Program-made: the position numbers and the translations under genes
The notes under the pieces: generated by a model
Database searches by the model: none
Told to the model about the DNA's origin: nothing
The model's input: only the letters and a program-made list of their open reading frames with translations
Shown: positions 8,340-16,268 of the stretch, one piece after another
How positions within the stretch are numbered: position 1 is the first letter of the stretch
Layout of the letters: every line of letters starts with the position of its first letter
Assembly: GCA_020635655.1 (NCBI GenBank)
Contig: JACJZI010000005.1
Location: forward strand, 1 to 64,000
DNA length: 64,000 nucleotides
From: Flavobacteriales bacterium
GTDB lineage: Bacteria > Bacteroidota > Bacteroidia > Flavobacteriales_F > PHOS-HE28
Direction of reading: 5' to 3'

Positions 8340-9610
8340 TTGTGGATCCGGTCGAAGCCGGTGTAGGGGCGCAGGGCCTTTGGAATGACGATGCCATCCG
8401 GGCCCTGGTTGTTCTCCAGGAGGGCCGCCATGATCCGTGCGAGTGCGAGGGCACTGCCGTTCAGGGTGTGTGCGAGATGGGGCTTTTTGTCGGCTCCCCT
8501 GTAGCGCAGTTTGAGCCGATTGCTTTGGAAGGTCTCGAAGTTGCTGATCGAGCTCACCTCAAGCCAGCGTCCCTGCGCCGCTGCATACACCTCCATGTCG
8601 TAGGTCATCGCGCTGGCGAAGCCCATGTCGCCGCCGCAGAGCAATAGCAGTCTGTACGGCAGCTCCAGCGACCGCAGAAGCCCCTTGACGTGTTCGACCA
8701 TCTCTTCCAACACACCATAGCTGTCCTCGGGCCGCTCGATCCGGACGATCTCCACCTTGTCGAACTGGTGCACGCGGTTCAGGCCGCGCACATCCTTGCC
8801 ATAGCTGCCGGCCTCACGGCGGAAGCACGGCGTGTAGCCCACCATCTTCACCGGGAGCTGTGCCGGGTCCAGGATCTCGTCGCGGTAGAGGTTGGTGATG
8901 GGGACCTCGGCGGTGGGGATCAAGTAGAGCCCGTCCTCGGCCACGTGGTACATCTGACCCTCCTTATCGGGCAACTGACCTGTGGCGAAAGCACTGTCGG
9001 CGTTCACCAGATGGGGTGGGATGATCTCGCGGTAGCCGGCAGCGGTGGCCTGGTCCAGGAAGAAGGCGATCAGTGCACGTTGCAATCGGGCGCCCTGACC
9101 GCTGTAGACCGGGAAACCGGCACCGGTGATCTTCACACCCAGGTCCATGTGAAGCAGGTCGAACTCCTCACCGAGTTCCCAATGGGGTCTGGCGTCAGGT
9201 CCCAGTTCGGGGATGGCACCTTCCTGCATCACCACGGTGTTGTCCTCGGCCGTTCGTCCCGCAGGGACCTTGTCGCTTGGCGCGTTGGGGATCGTGCAGA
9301 GGTGGTCGTGCAGGGCCTTCTCGGTCGCGTCGAGCCGGGTCCGCATTTCCTGCAGGTGTTCCTTGAATTCAGCGGTCTGCACGCGGATGTGATCGGCCTC
9401 TGACCTCCGTCCGGCCTTCATCAGCTCGCCGATGCTCCGGCTCATCGTGTTCATCTCGGCCTGCTTGGCGTCCAGTTCGGCCTGGGTGGCACGACGCACC
9501 TCGTCCAGTTCGGCGGCCTTGTCCAAAAGGGCCTTGGCATCGATCGGGCGTTTGGCCAGCCGGGTCTCGGCATCGGCGCGGTGGTTCCTTAGGTAAGCGA
9601 GCTCGAGCAT
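8336..9610 (-). CDS. serS: Seryl-tRNA synthetase
   Basis: 424-residue class II aminoacyl-tRNA synthetase charging tRNA-Ser. It has the long N-terminal antiparallel coiled coil (residues ~25-105) that binds the tRNA variable arm, then motif 2 (CFRREAGSYGKDVRGL-type sequence) and motif 3 (GSALALARIMAALLENNQ), with LIPTAEVP in the serine/ATP site. The start at 9610 (MLELAYLRNH) fits the family N-terminus; the 14 upstream in-frame residues look like untranslated leader. A TACCTTTG box lies 40 nt upstream. It appears to be the first gene of the run serS-lipoprotein-TPR-DUF4286-rsmA, where neighbouring genes overlap by 4 nt or are 3 nt apart. Confidence 0.96.
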   Translation of the reverse strand: MLELAYLRNHRADAETRLAKRPIDAKALLDKAAELDEVRRATQAELDAKQAEMNTMSRSIGELMKAGRRSEADHIRVQTAEFKEHLQEMRTRLDATEKALHDHLCTIPNAPSDKVPAGRTAEDNTVVMQEGAIPELGPDARPHWELGEEFDLLHMDLGVKITGAGFPVYSGQGARLQRALIAFFLDQATAAGYREIIPPHLVNADSAFATGQLPDKEGQMYHVAEDGLYLIPTAEVPITNLYRDEILDPAQLPVKMVGYTPCFRREAGSYGKDVRGLNRVHQFDKVEIVRIERPEDSYGVLEEMVEHVKGLLRSLELPYRLLLLCGGDMGFASAMTYDMEVYAAAQGRWLEVSSISNFETFQSNRLKLRYRGADKKPHLAHTLNGSALALARIMAALLENNQGPDGIVIPKALRPYTGFDRIHK

Positions 9611-9649
9611 GGATGCGTACTTCGGCCTTCCCTGGTCCTTTGGGGAGCG

Positions 9650-9657
9650 CAAAGGTA
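9650..9657 (-). promoter_or_regulatory. -7 box before serS (TACCTTTG)
   Basis: A perfect TAnnTTTG element on the minus strand, about 40 nt before the serS start, placed between the rpmA terminator hairpin and the gene. This is the best consensus match in the window. Confidence 0.5.
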
Positions 9658-9680
9658 CCGTGGGAGGGGGGAAGGGAATG

Positions 9681-9708
9681 AAAAAGCCCCTCCATCGAGG
9701 GGCTTTTT
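9681..9708 (-). terminator. Rho-independent terminator after rpmA
   Basis: Perfect 12-bp inverted repeat (AAAAAGCCCCTC / GAGGGGCTTTTT) with a 4-nt loop, giving a GC core with a U tract on either strand. It lies 20 nt past the rpmA stop and upstream of the serS promoter, so it should end the rplU-rpmA transcript. Confidence 0.85.
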
Positions 9709-9727
9709 CAATATCGATCCGGGCAAC

Positions 9728-10291
9728 TTACTTGCCGCCCACCAGCTTGTCCTGAAGCGCCTTCAGTTCGTCCCACTTGCCGGCGGCGGCCAGTTGGGCC
9801 TGCTCGGGCCAGGTGCCGGGGTCGTGCGCAGCGTAGCGGGAACCGGCATCGGCAAGGATCTCCTTCAAGCGGTCCACGGAAGCGGCGGCGAGCTCGGCGA
9901 AGGTGTGGATGCCGGCATTGCTGAACAGCTCGGCGATCTTCGGTCCGATGCCCTCGATCTTCTTCAGATCGTCACCCTTGGTGGGGGCGGCCTTGGTCAC
10001 TGCGGTCTTCTTCGGGGCGGGGGCAGTGGCGGTGTCCGCCACTGGTAGCACGTTCACGAAACTGCGTTCGCCCCGGCGCATACGGAACTCCACCACACCG
10101 TCGGTCAGCGCATAGAGCGTATGGTCCACGCCCATGCCCACGTTCCTGCCGGGGTGGTGCTTGGTGCCGCGCTGCCGCACGAGGATGTTGCCGGCCACGG
10201 CCTGCTGGCCGCCATAGATCTTCACGCCGAGACGTTTGCTGTGCGATTCCCGACCGTTGCGGGTACTGCCTTCACCTTTCTTGTGTGCCAT
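9728..10291 (-). CDS. rpmA: 50S ribosomal protein L27 fused to a helix-hairpin-helix domain
   Basis: 187 residues, about twice the usual L27 length. Residues 1-86 are a complete L27 (MAHKKGEGSTRNGRES, GQQAVAGNILVRQRG, HTLYALTDGVVEF). After an Ala/Lys/Pro-rich linker (~87-108), residues ~109-187 form a helix-hairpin-helix module (DDLKKIEGIGPKIAELF, AGIHTFAEL, then an AGSRYAAHDPGTWPEQ segment). From memory, this module is carried by ribosomal protein L21 in many Flavobacteriales; here it sits on L27, while the L21 next door has only a Lys/Ala tail. The ATG at 10291 gives the canonical L27 N-terminus. It is the second gene of the rplU-rpmA operon and is followed by a strong terminator. Confidence 0.93.
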   Translation of the reverse strand: MAHKKGEGSTRNGRESHSKRLGVKIYGGQQAVAGNILVRQRGTKHHPGRNVGMGVDHTLYALTDGVVEFRMRRGERSFVNVLPVADTATAPAPKKTAVTKAAPTKGDDLKKIEGIGPKIAELFSNAGIHTFAELAAASVDRLKEILADAGSRYAAHDPGTWPEQAQLAAAGKWDELKALQDKLVGGK

Positions 10292-10324
10292 GGCTGATCG
10301 GTGCTATCTGTTGCGTGGGAACGC

Positions 10325-10843
10325 TTACTTCTTGTCCTTCTTGGGGGCCGACTTCTTGGCGGCGGACTTTTTCGGGGCTGCCTTCTTGGTCGCCGCCTTC
10401 TTCTTGGGTGCGGCCGCTTTTTTGGGCGCCTCCGCAGGCTCGGTCTTTTGTACGGCCTTCTTTTTCGGGGCGATGACCTTCGGTGCCAGCGCCTTGGGGG
10501 CGGTGCTCTTGGCGGCGTCGAACTTTTCGCCCTTGCCCAGGATCGCTTCGATCCAAAGCTCGGTGAGGGCCTGACGATGGCCGTTCAGGGTCTGGTAGCC
10601 CTTGCGGCGTTTCTTTTTGAACACCAACACCTTGTCGCCCTTGCTGTGGGCCAGCACCTTGGCGGCGATCCGGAAGCCCTCCACCTTGGGTGTGCCCACG
10701 GTCACGGTCTTGCCGTCGCTCACCAGCAGCACGTTCTCCAGTTCGACGTGCTTGCCTTCCTCGGCTTCGAGGCGGTGCACTTTCAGTTTGCGGCGGCCTT
10801 CGACCTTGTACTGCTGGCCGGCGATGTCCACGATGGCGTACAT
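10325..10843 (-). CDS. rplU: 50S ribosomal protein L21 with Lys/Ala-rich tail
   Basis: 172 residues. The N-terminal ~102 residues are L21 (MYAIVDIAGQQYKVE, KVHRLEAEEG, GDKVLVFKKKRRKGYQ, RQALTELWIEAI). The remaining ~70 residues are low complexity, rich in Lys, Ala and Pro (repeated AAPKKKAA/APKKSAAKK units), and may contact rRNA. The start at 10843 is the family start; the open frame upstream is metK read out of frame. It is the first gene of the rplU-rpmA operon, with a TACCTTCG box 22 nt upstream. Confidence 0.95.
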   Translation of the reverse strand: MYAIVDIAGQQYKVEGRRKLKVHRLEAEEGKHVELENVLLVSDGKTVTVGTPKVEGFRIAAKVLAHSKGDKVLVFKKKRRKGYQTLNGHRQALTELWIEAILGKGEKFDAAKSTAPKALAPKVIAPKKKAVQKTEPAEAPKKAAAPKKKAATKKAAPKKSAAKKSAPKKDKK

Positions 10844-10864
10844 GACTTGGCTAAAAATGGGCTG

Positions 10865-10872
10865 CGAAGGTA
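10865..10872 (-). promoter_or_regulatory. -7 box before rplU (TACCTTCG)
   Basis: Minus-strand TACCTTCG, 22 nt before the rplU start, in the 83-nt gap between metK and rplU. It fits the TAnnTTYG pattern seen at many genes here. Confidence 0.4.
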
Positions 10873-10926
10873 AGCGATCTTTCGGTTCCCAATGCCGCCG
10901 CTGGGCGGAAGGAAGAAGGCCGGGGC

Positions 10927-12183
10927 CTAGAGCCCGAACGCCTTCTTCACCGCGCCCACCGCGTTGAGCTCTTCCCAGGGGAACAGTTTCACCTTCACGC
11001 TGGCTTTCTGACCGGCGTTCTGGAAGGTCTTGGTGATCACGCGGGTCTGGCGGCCCATGTGCCCGTATGCGGCCGTTTCGCTGTAGATGGGGGTCCGCAG
11101 GGCGAATCGTTGCTCGATGTAGTACGGCCTCATGTCGAACTCCTTCATGCCCAGGACCTTGCGGGCGATCTCGCCATCGGTCAGCTTCACCTTGGCCGTA
11201 CCGGAGGTGTTCACGAAGAGCCCGACCGGCTTGGCGACCCCGATGGCGTAGGCCACCTGCACCAGGCATTCATCGCACACACCTGCGGCCACCAGGTTCT
11301 TGGCGATGTGGCGCGTGGCATAGGCCGCGCTGCGGTCCACCTTGCTGGGGTCCTTCCCGCTGAACGCGCCGCCCCCGTGCGCGCCCTTTCCACCGTACGT
11401 GTCCACGATGATCTTTCGGCCGGTGAGGCCCGTGTCGCCGTGCGGGCCGCCGATCACGAACTTGCCCGTGGGATTGATGTGGTAGATGACCTTCTCGTTG
11501 AAGAGCGCCTGTACCCGCTTGGGCAGCTGCTTTTTCACGCGGGGGACCAGGATCTCCAGCACGTCCTTCTTGATCCGGGCCAGCATCACCTTCTCGCTGT
11601 CGAACGGATCGTGCTGGGTGCTCACCACGATGGCCACGATGCGCAGGGGTTTGTTGGTATCGCTGTATTCGATGGTCACCTGGCTCTTGGCGTCGGGCCG
11701 CAGGTACTTCATCACCTTGCCTTCGCGACGGATGGCCGCCAGTTCCTTCAGGAGCAGATGGCTCAGCTCCAAGGCCAACGGCATGTAGTTGTCCGTTTCG
11801 CGGCTCGCATAGCCGAACATCATGCCCTGGTCGCCCGCACCCTGTTCTTCCGGCTTGCGGCGCTTCACGCCCTGGTGGATGTCCGGGCTTTGCTCGTGGA
11901 TCGCGCTGAGCACGCCGCAGGAGTGGGCCTCGAACATGTAATCGCTCTTGGTGTAGCCGATCCGGGCGATCACGTCCCGCGCGATCTGCTGCACATCCAG
12001 GTAAGCCTCGCTCCGGACCTCGCCGGCCAGCACCACCTGTCCGGTGGTCACCAGGGTCTCACAGGCCACCTTGCTGTCCGGATCGAAGGCCAGGAAATGG
12101 TCGATGAGGGCATCGCTGATCTGGTCGGCCACCTTGTCCGGATGGCCCTCACTGACGGATTCGGAGGTGAAGAGATAGGGCAT
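10927..12183 (-). CDS. metK: S-adenosylmethionine synthetase
   Basis: 418-residue methionine adenosyltransferase making SAM from methionine and ATP. It has the N-terminal TSESVSEGHPDKVADQISDA signature (residues ~6-25), EAHSCGVL, GAGDQGMMFGYA (ATP-binding motif) and the P-loop-like GGGAFSGKDPSKVDRSAAY. Length is slightly above the Escherichia coli enzyme and usual for Bacteroidota. SAM made here feeds methyltransferases such as RsmA; the methyl-cycle partner ahcY lies at 31921-33234. Confidence 0.97.
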   Translation of the reverse strand: MPYLFTSESVSEGHPDKVADQISDALIDHFLAFDPDSKVACETLVTTGQVVLAGEVRSEAYLDVQQIARDVIARIGYTKSDYMFEAHSCGVLSAIHEQSPDIHQGVKRRKPEEQGAGDQGMMFGYASRETDNYMPLALELSHLLLKELAAIRREGKVMKYLRPDAKSQVTIEYSDTNKPLRIVAIVVSTQHDPFDSEKVMLARIKKDVLEILVPRVKKQLPKRVQALFNEKVIYHINPTGKFVIGGPHGDTGLTGRKIIVDTYGGKGAHGGGAFSGKDPSKVDRSAAYATRHIAKNLVAAGVCDECLVQVAYAIGVAKPVGLFVNTSGTAKVKLTDGEIARKVLGMKEFDMRPYYIEQRFALRTPIYSETAAYGHMGRQTRVITKTFQNAGQKASVKVKLFPWEELNAVGAVKKAFGL

Positions 12184-12296
12184 GGTCCTGCGGTCTTGAA
12201 GCGCGCAAAGAACGGAGTTTCGTCGGAGGATTTGAAGCGCATCGGCCCGGCGACCACCGCCCTTGCGGTCCCGATGGATGCTCCTCGTGATGGACC

Positions 12297-12942
12297 ATGC
12301 GCCATTGCCGACTGCGTTTTGCGGGTCCCAACCAATCGGTCACGACACGTACGGTCGCCCTCCTATCCTCTACGCTCCTCTCGACCACGGCTCTTTCCGC
12401 GCAGTCCTTCGCGGGGGACGAACTCTGTTGGGTTTGGTGTGGGGGGAGGGGCCTTCGATAAACCGTACAACAATGGTGATCTATCGGGGCAGACACCATC
12501 GTTCATTCTTCACTATGACAGGGGAACAAGCATCCCGGTTGGTCCCGGTGTTCTTGGTATTGGCGGCTACTTCGGTTTCAAGACAAGCTGGCGCAACTAT
12601 GAAACCTACTACGACTACTTGGGAACGCGCTACTATTATACGCAGGATTATCGCTGGACCTACTGGATGGTCGGGTTGCGGGGGACCTATCACTGGAATA
12701 CTTGGCACAACAATGACAAACTCGATACTTACGCGGGAGTGACCTTGGGTTATAATATCGTCAGCTTCAAGGATCGAACTGATGAAGTACCTGGCCTTGT
12801 CCGACACAACTATCCAGGATCTGCATTTCGTGGTGGCGCTTTTGTTGGCGTCAAATACTACCTCGCAGGCGGATTTGGTGTGTTTGCTGAGGCGGGTCCG
12901 ACCGTGGCATTCATCCAAGGCGGCCTGACCTTCAAGTTCTAG
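12297..12942 (+). pseudogene. Outer-membrane beta-barrel protein, frame broken after the signal peptide
   Basis: From ATG 12297 one frame encodes a signal peptide (hydrophobic TVALLSSTLLSTTALSAQ, cleavage near SAQ-SF). A barrel-type body of about 175 residues (NSVGFGVGGGAF, many alternating aromatic residues such as YYDYLGTRYYY, terminal Phe of QGGLTFKF) continues in another frame to 12942. Removing one G from the run of five at 12413-12417 joins them as SFAGTNSVGFG, exactly as expected for an exported porin-like protein. The body has no stop codons and ends in the aromatic residue favoured by the BAM machinery, so the break is either recent, a sequencing error or slippage. The start is uncertain. 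The coding bias is less GC-rich than its neighbours. Confidence 0.7.
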
Positions 12943-12949
12943 GCGGCGC

Positions 12950-13867
12950 TCAGCCCTTCCTTTCGCCGGTCAATTCCTTGAACACGTCCTCCAGGCCGCG
13001 TTCGGCCCGCTGGAGGGTGAGCACCTGCAGGCCCTGTTCCACGGCCATCTGGAACACGGCCGGTCGGACGTCGCTCTCCGCCTCGTGGGCGATGTGCCAG
13101 GTCATGCCGCGGGCGTGACGGACCTGCACCACGCCCGGTATCCCGGTAAGCAGGGCCTCAGCCACCTCCCGGTCGAACTCCACGGTGATCATCTCCCGCT
13201 GCTTGGGCATTCCGCGCAGATGGTCGGCACGGTCGTCGGCCACGATGCGCCCGCGGTCGATGATGATCACCCGGTCGCAGATGGCCTCCACCTCCTGCAT
13301 GATGTGCGTGCTCAGCATCACCGTTTTCTCCTTGCCCAATCGTTGGATCAGGCCGCGGATCTCCTCCAGTTGGTTGGGGTCCAGGCCGCTGGTGGGTTCG
13401 TCCAGGATCAGCACCGCGGGGTCATGGATCATGGCCTGCGCCAGTCCGACGCGTTGGCGGTAGCCCTTGCTCAAGGCACCGATCTTCTTGTGTTGCTCGC
13501 GTTCCAGCCCCACCGTCGCGATCATCTCCTTCACCCTTGCCTTCACATTCCGCAGGTGATGCACCCCGCCCACGAATTCGAGGTATTCGCGCACATAGAG
13601 GTCGGTATAGAGCGGGTTGTTCTCAGGCAGGTAGCCGATGCTGCGCCGCACGGCCATGCTCTCCCGGGCGATGTCATGGCCACGGACCGACGCGCTGCCG
13701 GACGTGGGTGGGATGAAACAGGTCAGCACCCGCATCATCGTGCTCTTGCCCGCTCCGTTCGGGCCCAGGAACCCGACCACTTCGTTCGCACCGATCTCGA
13801 ACGACACCGCATCCAGGGCCTTCTGCGCCCCGAAGCGTTTCGTGACCTGCCGTACCGCGATGGACAT
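12950..13867 (-). CDS. gldA: Gliding-motility type ABC transporter ATP-binding protein GldA
   Basis: 305-residue ABC ATPase. Walker A is GPNGAGKST, the signature is ALSKGYRQRVGLAQAM and Walker B is VLILDEPTSGLDPN, with STHIMQEV as the H-loop. A C-terminal ~90-residue extension includes MITVEFDREVAEAL. N-terminus MSIAVRQVTKRFG and general sequence fit GldA, which in Flavobacterium forms an ABC exporter with GldF and GldG needed for gliding. No gldF or gldG is adjacent here, so a general ABC-2 exporter ATPase remains possible. The start at 13867 lies 6 nt after a TACCTTCG box. It is divergent from rsgA. Confidence 0.82.
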   Translation of the reverse strand: MSIAVRQVTKRFGAQKALDAVSFEIGANEVVGFLGPNGAGKSTMMRVLTCFIPPTSGSASVRGHDIARESMAVRRSIGYLPENNPLYTDLYVREYLEFVGGVHHLRNVKARVKEMIATVGLEREQHKKIGALSKGYRQRVGLAQAMIHDPAVLILDEPTSGLDPNQLEEIRGLIQRLGKEKTVMLSTHIMQEVEAICDRVIIIDRGRIVADDRADHLRGMPKQREMITVEFDREVAEALLTGIPGVVQVRHARGMTWHIAHEAESDVRPAVFQMAVEQGLQVLTLQRAERGLEDVFKELTGERKG

Positions 13868-13873
13868 CGGCGA

Positions 13874-13881
13874 CGAAGGTA
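13874..13881 (-). promoter_or_regulatory. -7 box 6 nt before gldA start
   Basis: Minus-strand TACCTTCG ending 6 nt before the gldA ATG; such spacing implies a leader of only a few nucleotides. On the plus strand of the same 110-nt divergent region a CACCTTTG at 13953-13960 lies 17 nt before rsgA. Confidence 0.4.
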
Positions 13882-13977
13882 CACGGCGAGCGCCCCGGTC
13901 CACCGTCGCGTTAAGGAACGGTGAACTGCGTCCGTGGCTCGGTCGGTAACCGCACCTTTGCATCGATATCGACCACC

Positions 13978-14952
13978 ATGTTGGAAGGGATCGTGATGCG
14001 CAGCACCGGAAGCCGCTACCTCGTACGGGATGAGGAAGGTGCGTTGCATGACTGCGTGGCGCGTGGCCAGCTGCGTATCCAGGGTTTCCGGAGCACCAAC
14101 CCGATCGCCGTGGGCGATCATGTGGTCATCGAGCCCGAGGTGCGTATGGTCGGAGGGGAACAGGTGGGACAGATCACCGAGGTGAAGGACCGGCGCAATT
14201 ATCTCGTGCGTCGATCGGTCAACTTGAGCCACGAAAAGCACGTGATCGCCGCGAACGTGGATCAGGCCTTGTTGATGGTCACGGTCGCACGACCGCGCAC
14301 CTCGTTCGGGTTCATCGATCGGTTCCTGGTGACCGCTGAGAGCTACGAGGTGCCCGCGATCCTGCTGTTCAACAAGGTGGACGACCTGGACGCCGGAGAA
14401 CTGGAGCAGCTTGAGGCGTATGAAAGCACCTACCGGACCGCGGGCTACCGGATGCTCCGCACATCGGCACGGAACGGCACGGGCGTGGAGGATGTGAAGG
14501 CCCTGCTGCTGGGCAAGGTCAGTTTGTTGGCGGGGCACAGCGGCGTGGGGAAGAGCACGCTGATCAACGCGATCGACCCGGCGCTTGACCTGCATACCGC
14601 GGAGGTGAGCGCCGCCAGCTTGAAGGGCCAGCACACAACGACCCTCGCGGAGATGTTCGCACTGGACCTGTCCGATGCATCGGAAGGCCACCCCTCCTTC
14701 ATCATCGACACGCCCGGTGTGAAGGGCTTCGGGCTGGTGGACATGGACCCTCCACATATCGGCGATCAATTCCCGGAGATCTTCGCGCTCAAGGGGGAAT
14801 GCCGCTTCAGCGATTGCCTGCATCTGGAGGAACCCGGCTGTGCCGTGCGCGCAGCAGCGGGGGACGGCCGGGTCCCGCCCAGCCGCTACCGCAGTTATCT
14901 GGACATGTTGGCCGGACTGGAGGAGGAAGGCCCCTATCGAAAAAGCCAATGA
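13978..14952 (+). CDS. rsgA: Ribosome small-subunit-dependent GTPase RsgA
   Basis: 324-residue circularly permuted GTPase acting in 30S maturation. It has an N-terminal OB-fold (~1-85), G4 FNKVDDLD, then G1 GHSGVGKST, G2-like TTTLAEM and G3 DTPGVKGF, and the C-terminal zinc finger (ECRFSDCLHLEEPGCAV, with Cys/His ligands). The permuted order G4-G1-G3 is diagnostic. ATG 13978 was chosen because the OB-fold starts here (MLEGIVMRSTGSRYLV); the open frame from GTG 13921 adds a poorly conserved stretch. The stop overlaps the start of the acid phosphatase gene (ATGA). Confidence 0.95.
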   Translation: MLEGIVMRSTGSRYLVRDEEGALHDCVARGQLRIQGFRSTNPIAVGDHVVIEPEVRMVGGEQVGQITEVKDRRNYLVRRSVNLSHEKHVIAANVDQALLMVTVARPRTSFGFIDRFLVTAESYEVPAILLFNKVDDLDAGELEQLEAYESTYRTAGYRMLRTSARNGTGVEDVKALLLGKVSLLAGHSGVGKSTLINAIDPALDLHTAEVSAASLKGQHTTTLAEMFALDLSDASEGHPSFIIDTPGVKGFGLVDMDPPHIGDQFPEIFALKGECRFSDCLHLEEPGCAVRAAAGDGRVPPSRYRSYLDMLAGLEEEGPYRKSQ

Positions 14953-15839
14953 ACAAGACCCTGTCGTTCTTGCAACCCCGGCCGTGGAAGGCCGCATGGG
15001 TGCCGATCCTGGTGACGGTCCTCGTGGCCGCCTGTTCCGGTGCGCGGACCACTACCACGAAGAGCGCCGAGAAGGCCACAGCCCCGCCTTCATCGCCCCT
15101 GGTGCAGGCCGGCGTGGACGCGATCATCTACCAGTCCACCTCCGCGGAGGTGTTCCGCCTCTATCAGCAGTGCTACGAATTGGCGCGCTTGCGTTTGGAT
15201 GCCAACCTGGCCAGGCTCGCGCCCGGAGGTGATCCGCCGGCCGTGATCGTGGACGTCGACGAGACCGTGCTCGACAATACGCCGTACGAGATCACCAACG
15301 TGGCGAACGGTCGCGGTTATGCGCCGGACACCTGGAAGGAATGGACCGATCAGGGAGAAGCACGTGCCTTGCCCGGTGCCGTGGATTTCCTCCGGTATGC
15401 GGTCTCCCGCGGGTGTGAGGTGTACTACATCACCAACCGGACCACCGCGGAAAAGGAGGCTACGATCAGCAACCTGCTCCAACAGGTCTTCCCCATGGTG
15501 GATCCCGAGCACGTGCTGACCAAGGAGGAGGGCTCCGACAAGACCACGAGGAGGGCCCGTGTCGCGGAGCATCATCGGATCGTGCTGCTCTGCGGGGACC
15601 AGCTACGGGATTTCGACGAGTCATTCAAGGACAGATCGGTGGAGTTCGGCCGAAGGCAGGTGCAGGCGATGCAGGATACGCTCTCCTCCTATTTCGTGCT
15701 GCTGCCCAATGCGATCTATGGCACCTGGCGGGATGCGATCCTGGGGAACGGGACCGATGCGGAGAAGGAGCAACGCGTCCGGAACTTCTTCGATCAGAAC
15801 GCTTACTGGCATGCGGGCAGTGGTCCAGAGGGTCGCTAA
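14949..15839 (+). CDS. Acid phosphatase / 5'-nucleotidase, lipoprotein e(P4) family (HAD class)
   Basis: 296 residues. A lipoprotein signal (VTVLVAACSG, Cys about residue 31) is followed by a HAD phosphatase of the P4/class C type, with catalytic motif VDVDETVLDN, motif II in VYYITNRTTAEKE and motif IV in LLCGDQLRDFDES. Family members sit in the outer membrane and dephosphorylate nucleotides for uptake. The start overlaps the rsgA stop by 4 nt and the 3' end overlaps dtd by 29 nt, so the three genes form a tight operon. Confidence 0.9.
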   Translation: MNKTLSFLQPRPWKAAWVPILVTVLVAACSGARTTTTKSAEKATAPPSSPLVQAGVDAIIYQSTSAEVFRLYQQCYELARLRLDANLARLAPGGDPPAVIVDVDETVLDNTPYEITNVANGRGYAPDTWKEWTDQGEARALPGAVDFLRYAVSRGCEVYYITNRTTAEKEATISNLLQQVFPMVDPEHVLTKEEGSDKTTRRARVAEHHRIVLLCGDQLRDFDESFKDRSVEFGRRQVQAMQDTLSSYFVLLPNAIYGTWRDAILGNGTDAEKEQRVRNFFDQNAYWHAGSGPEGR

Positions 15840-16263
15840 GGCCCAGGTGCATGTCAATGGCATGCTGAAAGCCAGCATCGGCCCGGGCCTTCTCGTTCTG
15901 CTCGGCATCGAGTCCGGCGACACGCAGGAGGATCTGGAATGGCTTTGCGGCAAGATCGTACGCATGCGGATCTTTCCCGGAGCGAACGGCGTCATGGACC
16001 TGGACGTGACCCAGGCGATGGGCGAGATCTGTTTGGTGAGCCAGTTCACGCTCCACGCCAGCACGCGCAAGGGCAATCGCCCGAGCTACATGCGCGCCGC
16101 ACGCCCGGAGGAAGCGGTGCCGCTCTATCTGCGGGCCAAGCAACGGCTGGGGGAGGAACTCGGTCGACCCGTCCAGACCGGTGAGTTCGGTGCGATGATG
16201 CAGGTGGAACTGGTGAATGATGGTCCGGTGACCATCGTGATCGACAGCAAAATGCGTGAATAG
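15811..16263 (+). CDS. dtd: D-aminoacyl-tRNA deacylase
   Basis: 150-residue DTD that hydrolyses D-aminoacyl-tRNA (and Gly-tRNA-Ala) to recycle mischarged tRNA. The family N-terminus MRAVVQRVAKAQV, the catalytic SQFTLHAST motif and the cross-subunit NDGPVTIVID motif with the Gly-Pro pair are all present, and the length is typical. The start lies inside the last 29 nt of the acid phosphatase gene in a different frame; the family N-terminus leaves no other choice of start. Confidence 0.96.
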   Translation: MRAVVQRVAKAQVHVNGMLKASIGPGLLVLLGIESGDTQEDLEWLCGKIVRMRIFPGANGVMDLDVTQAMGEICLVSQFTLHASTRKGNRPSYMRAARPEEAVPLYLRAKQRLGEELGRPVQTGEFGAMMQVELVNDGPVTIVIDSKMRE

Positions 16264-16268
16264 GCCGC

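Noticed and set aside
11059..12296. 627-codon plus-strand frame across metK and into the barrel
   Set aside because: Its first part is antisense to metK, whose protein is unmistakable; only the end of the frame (the barrel body) is real coding sequence.
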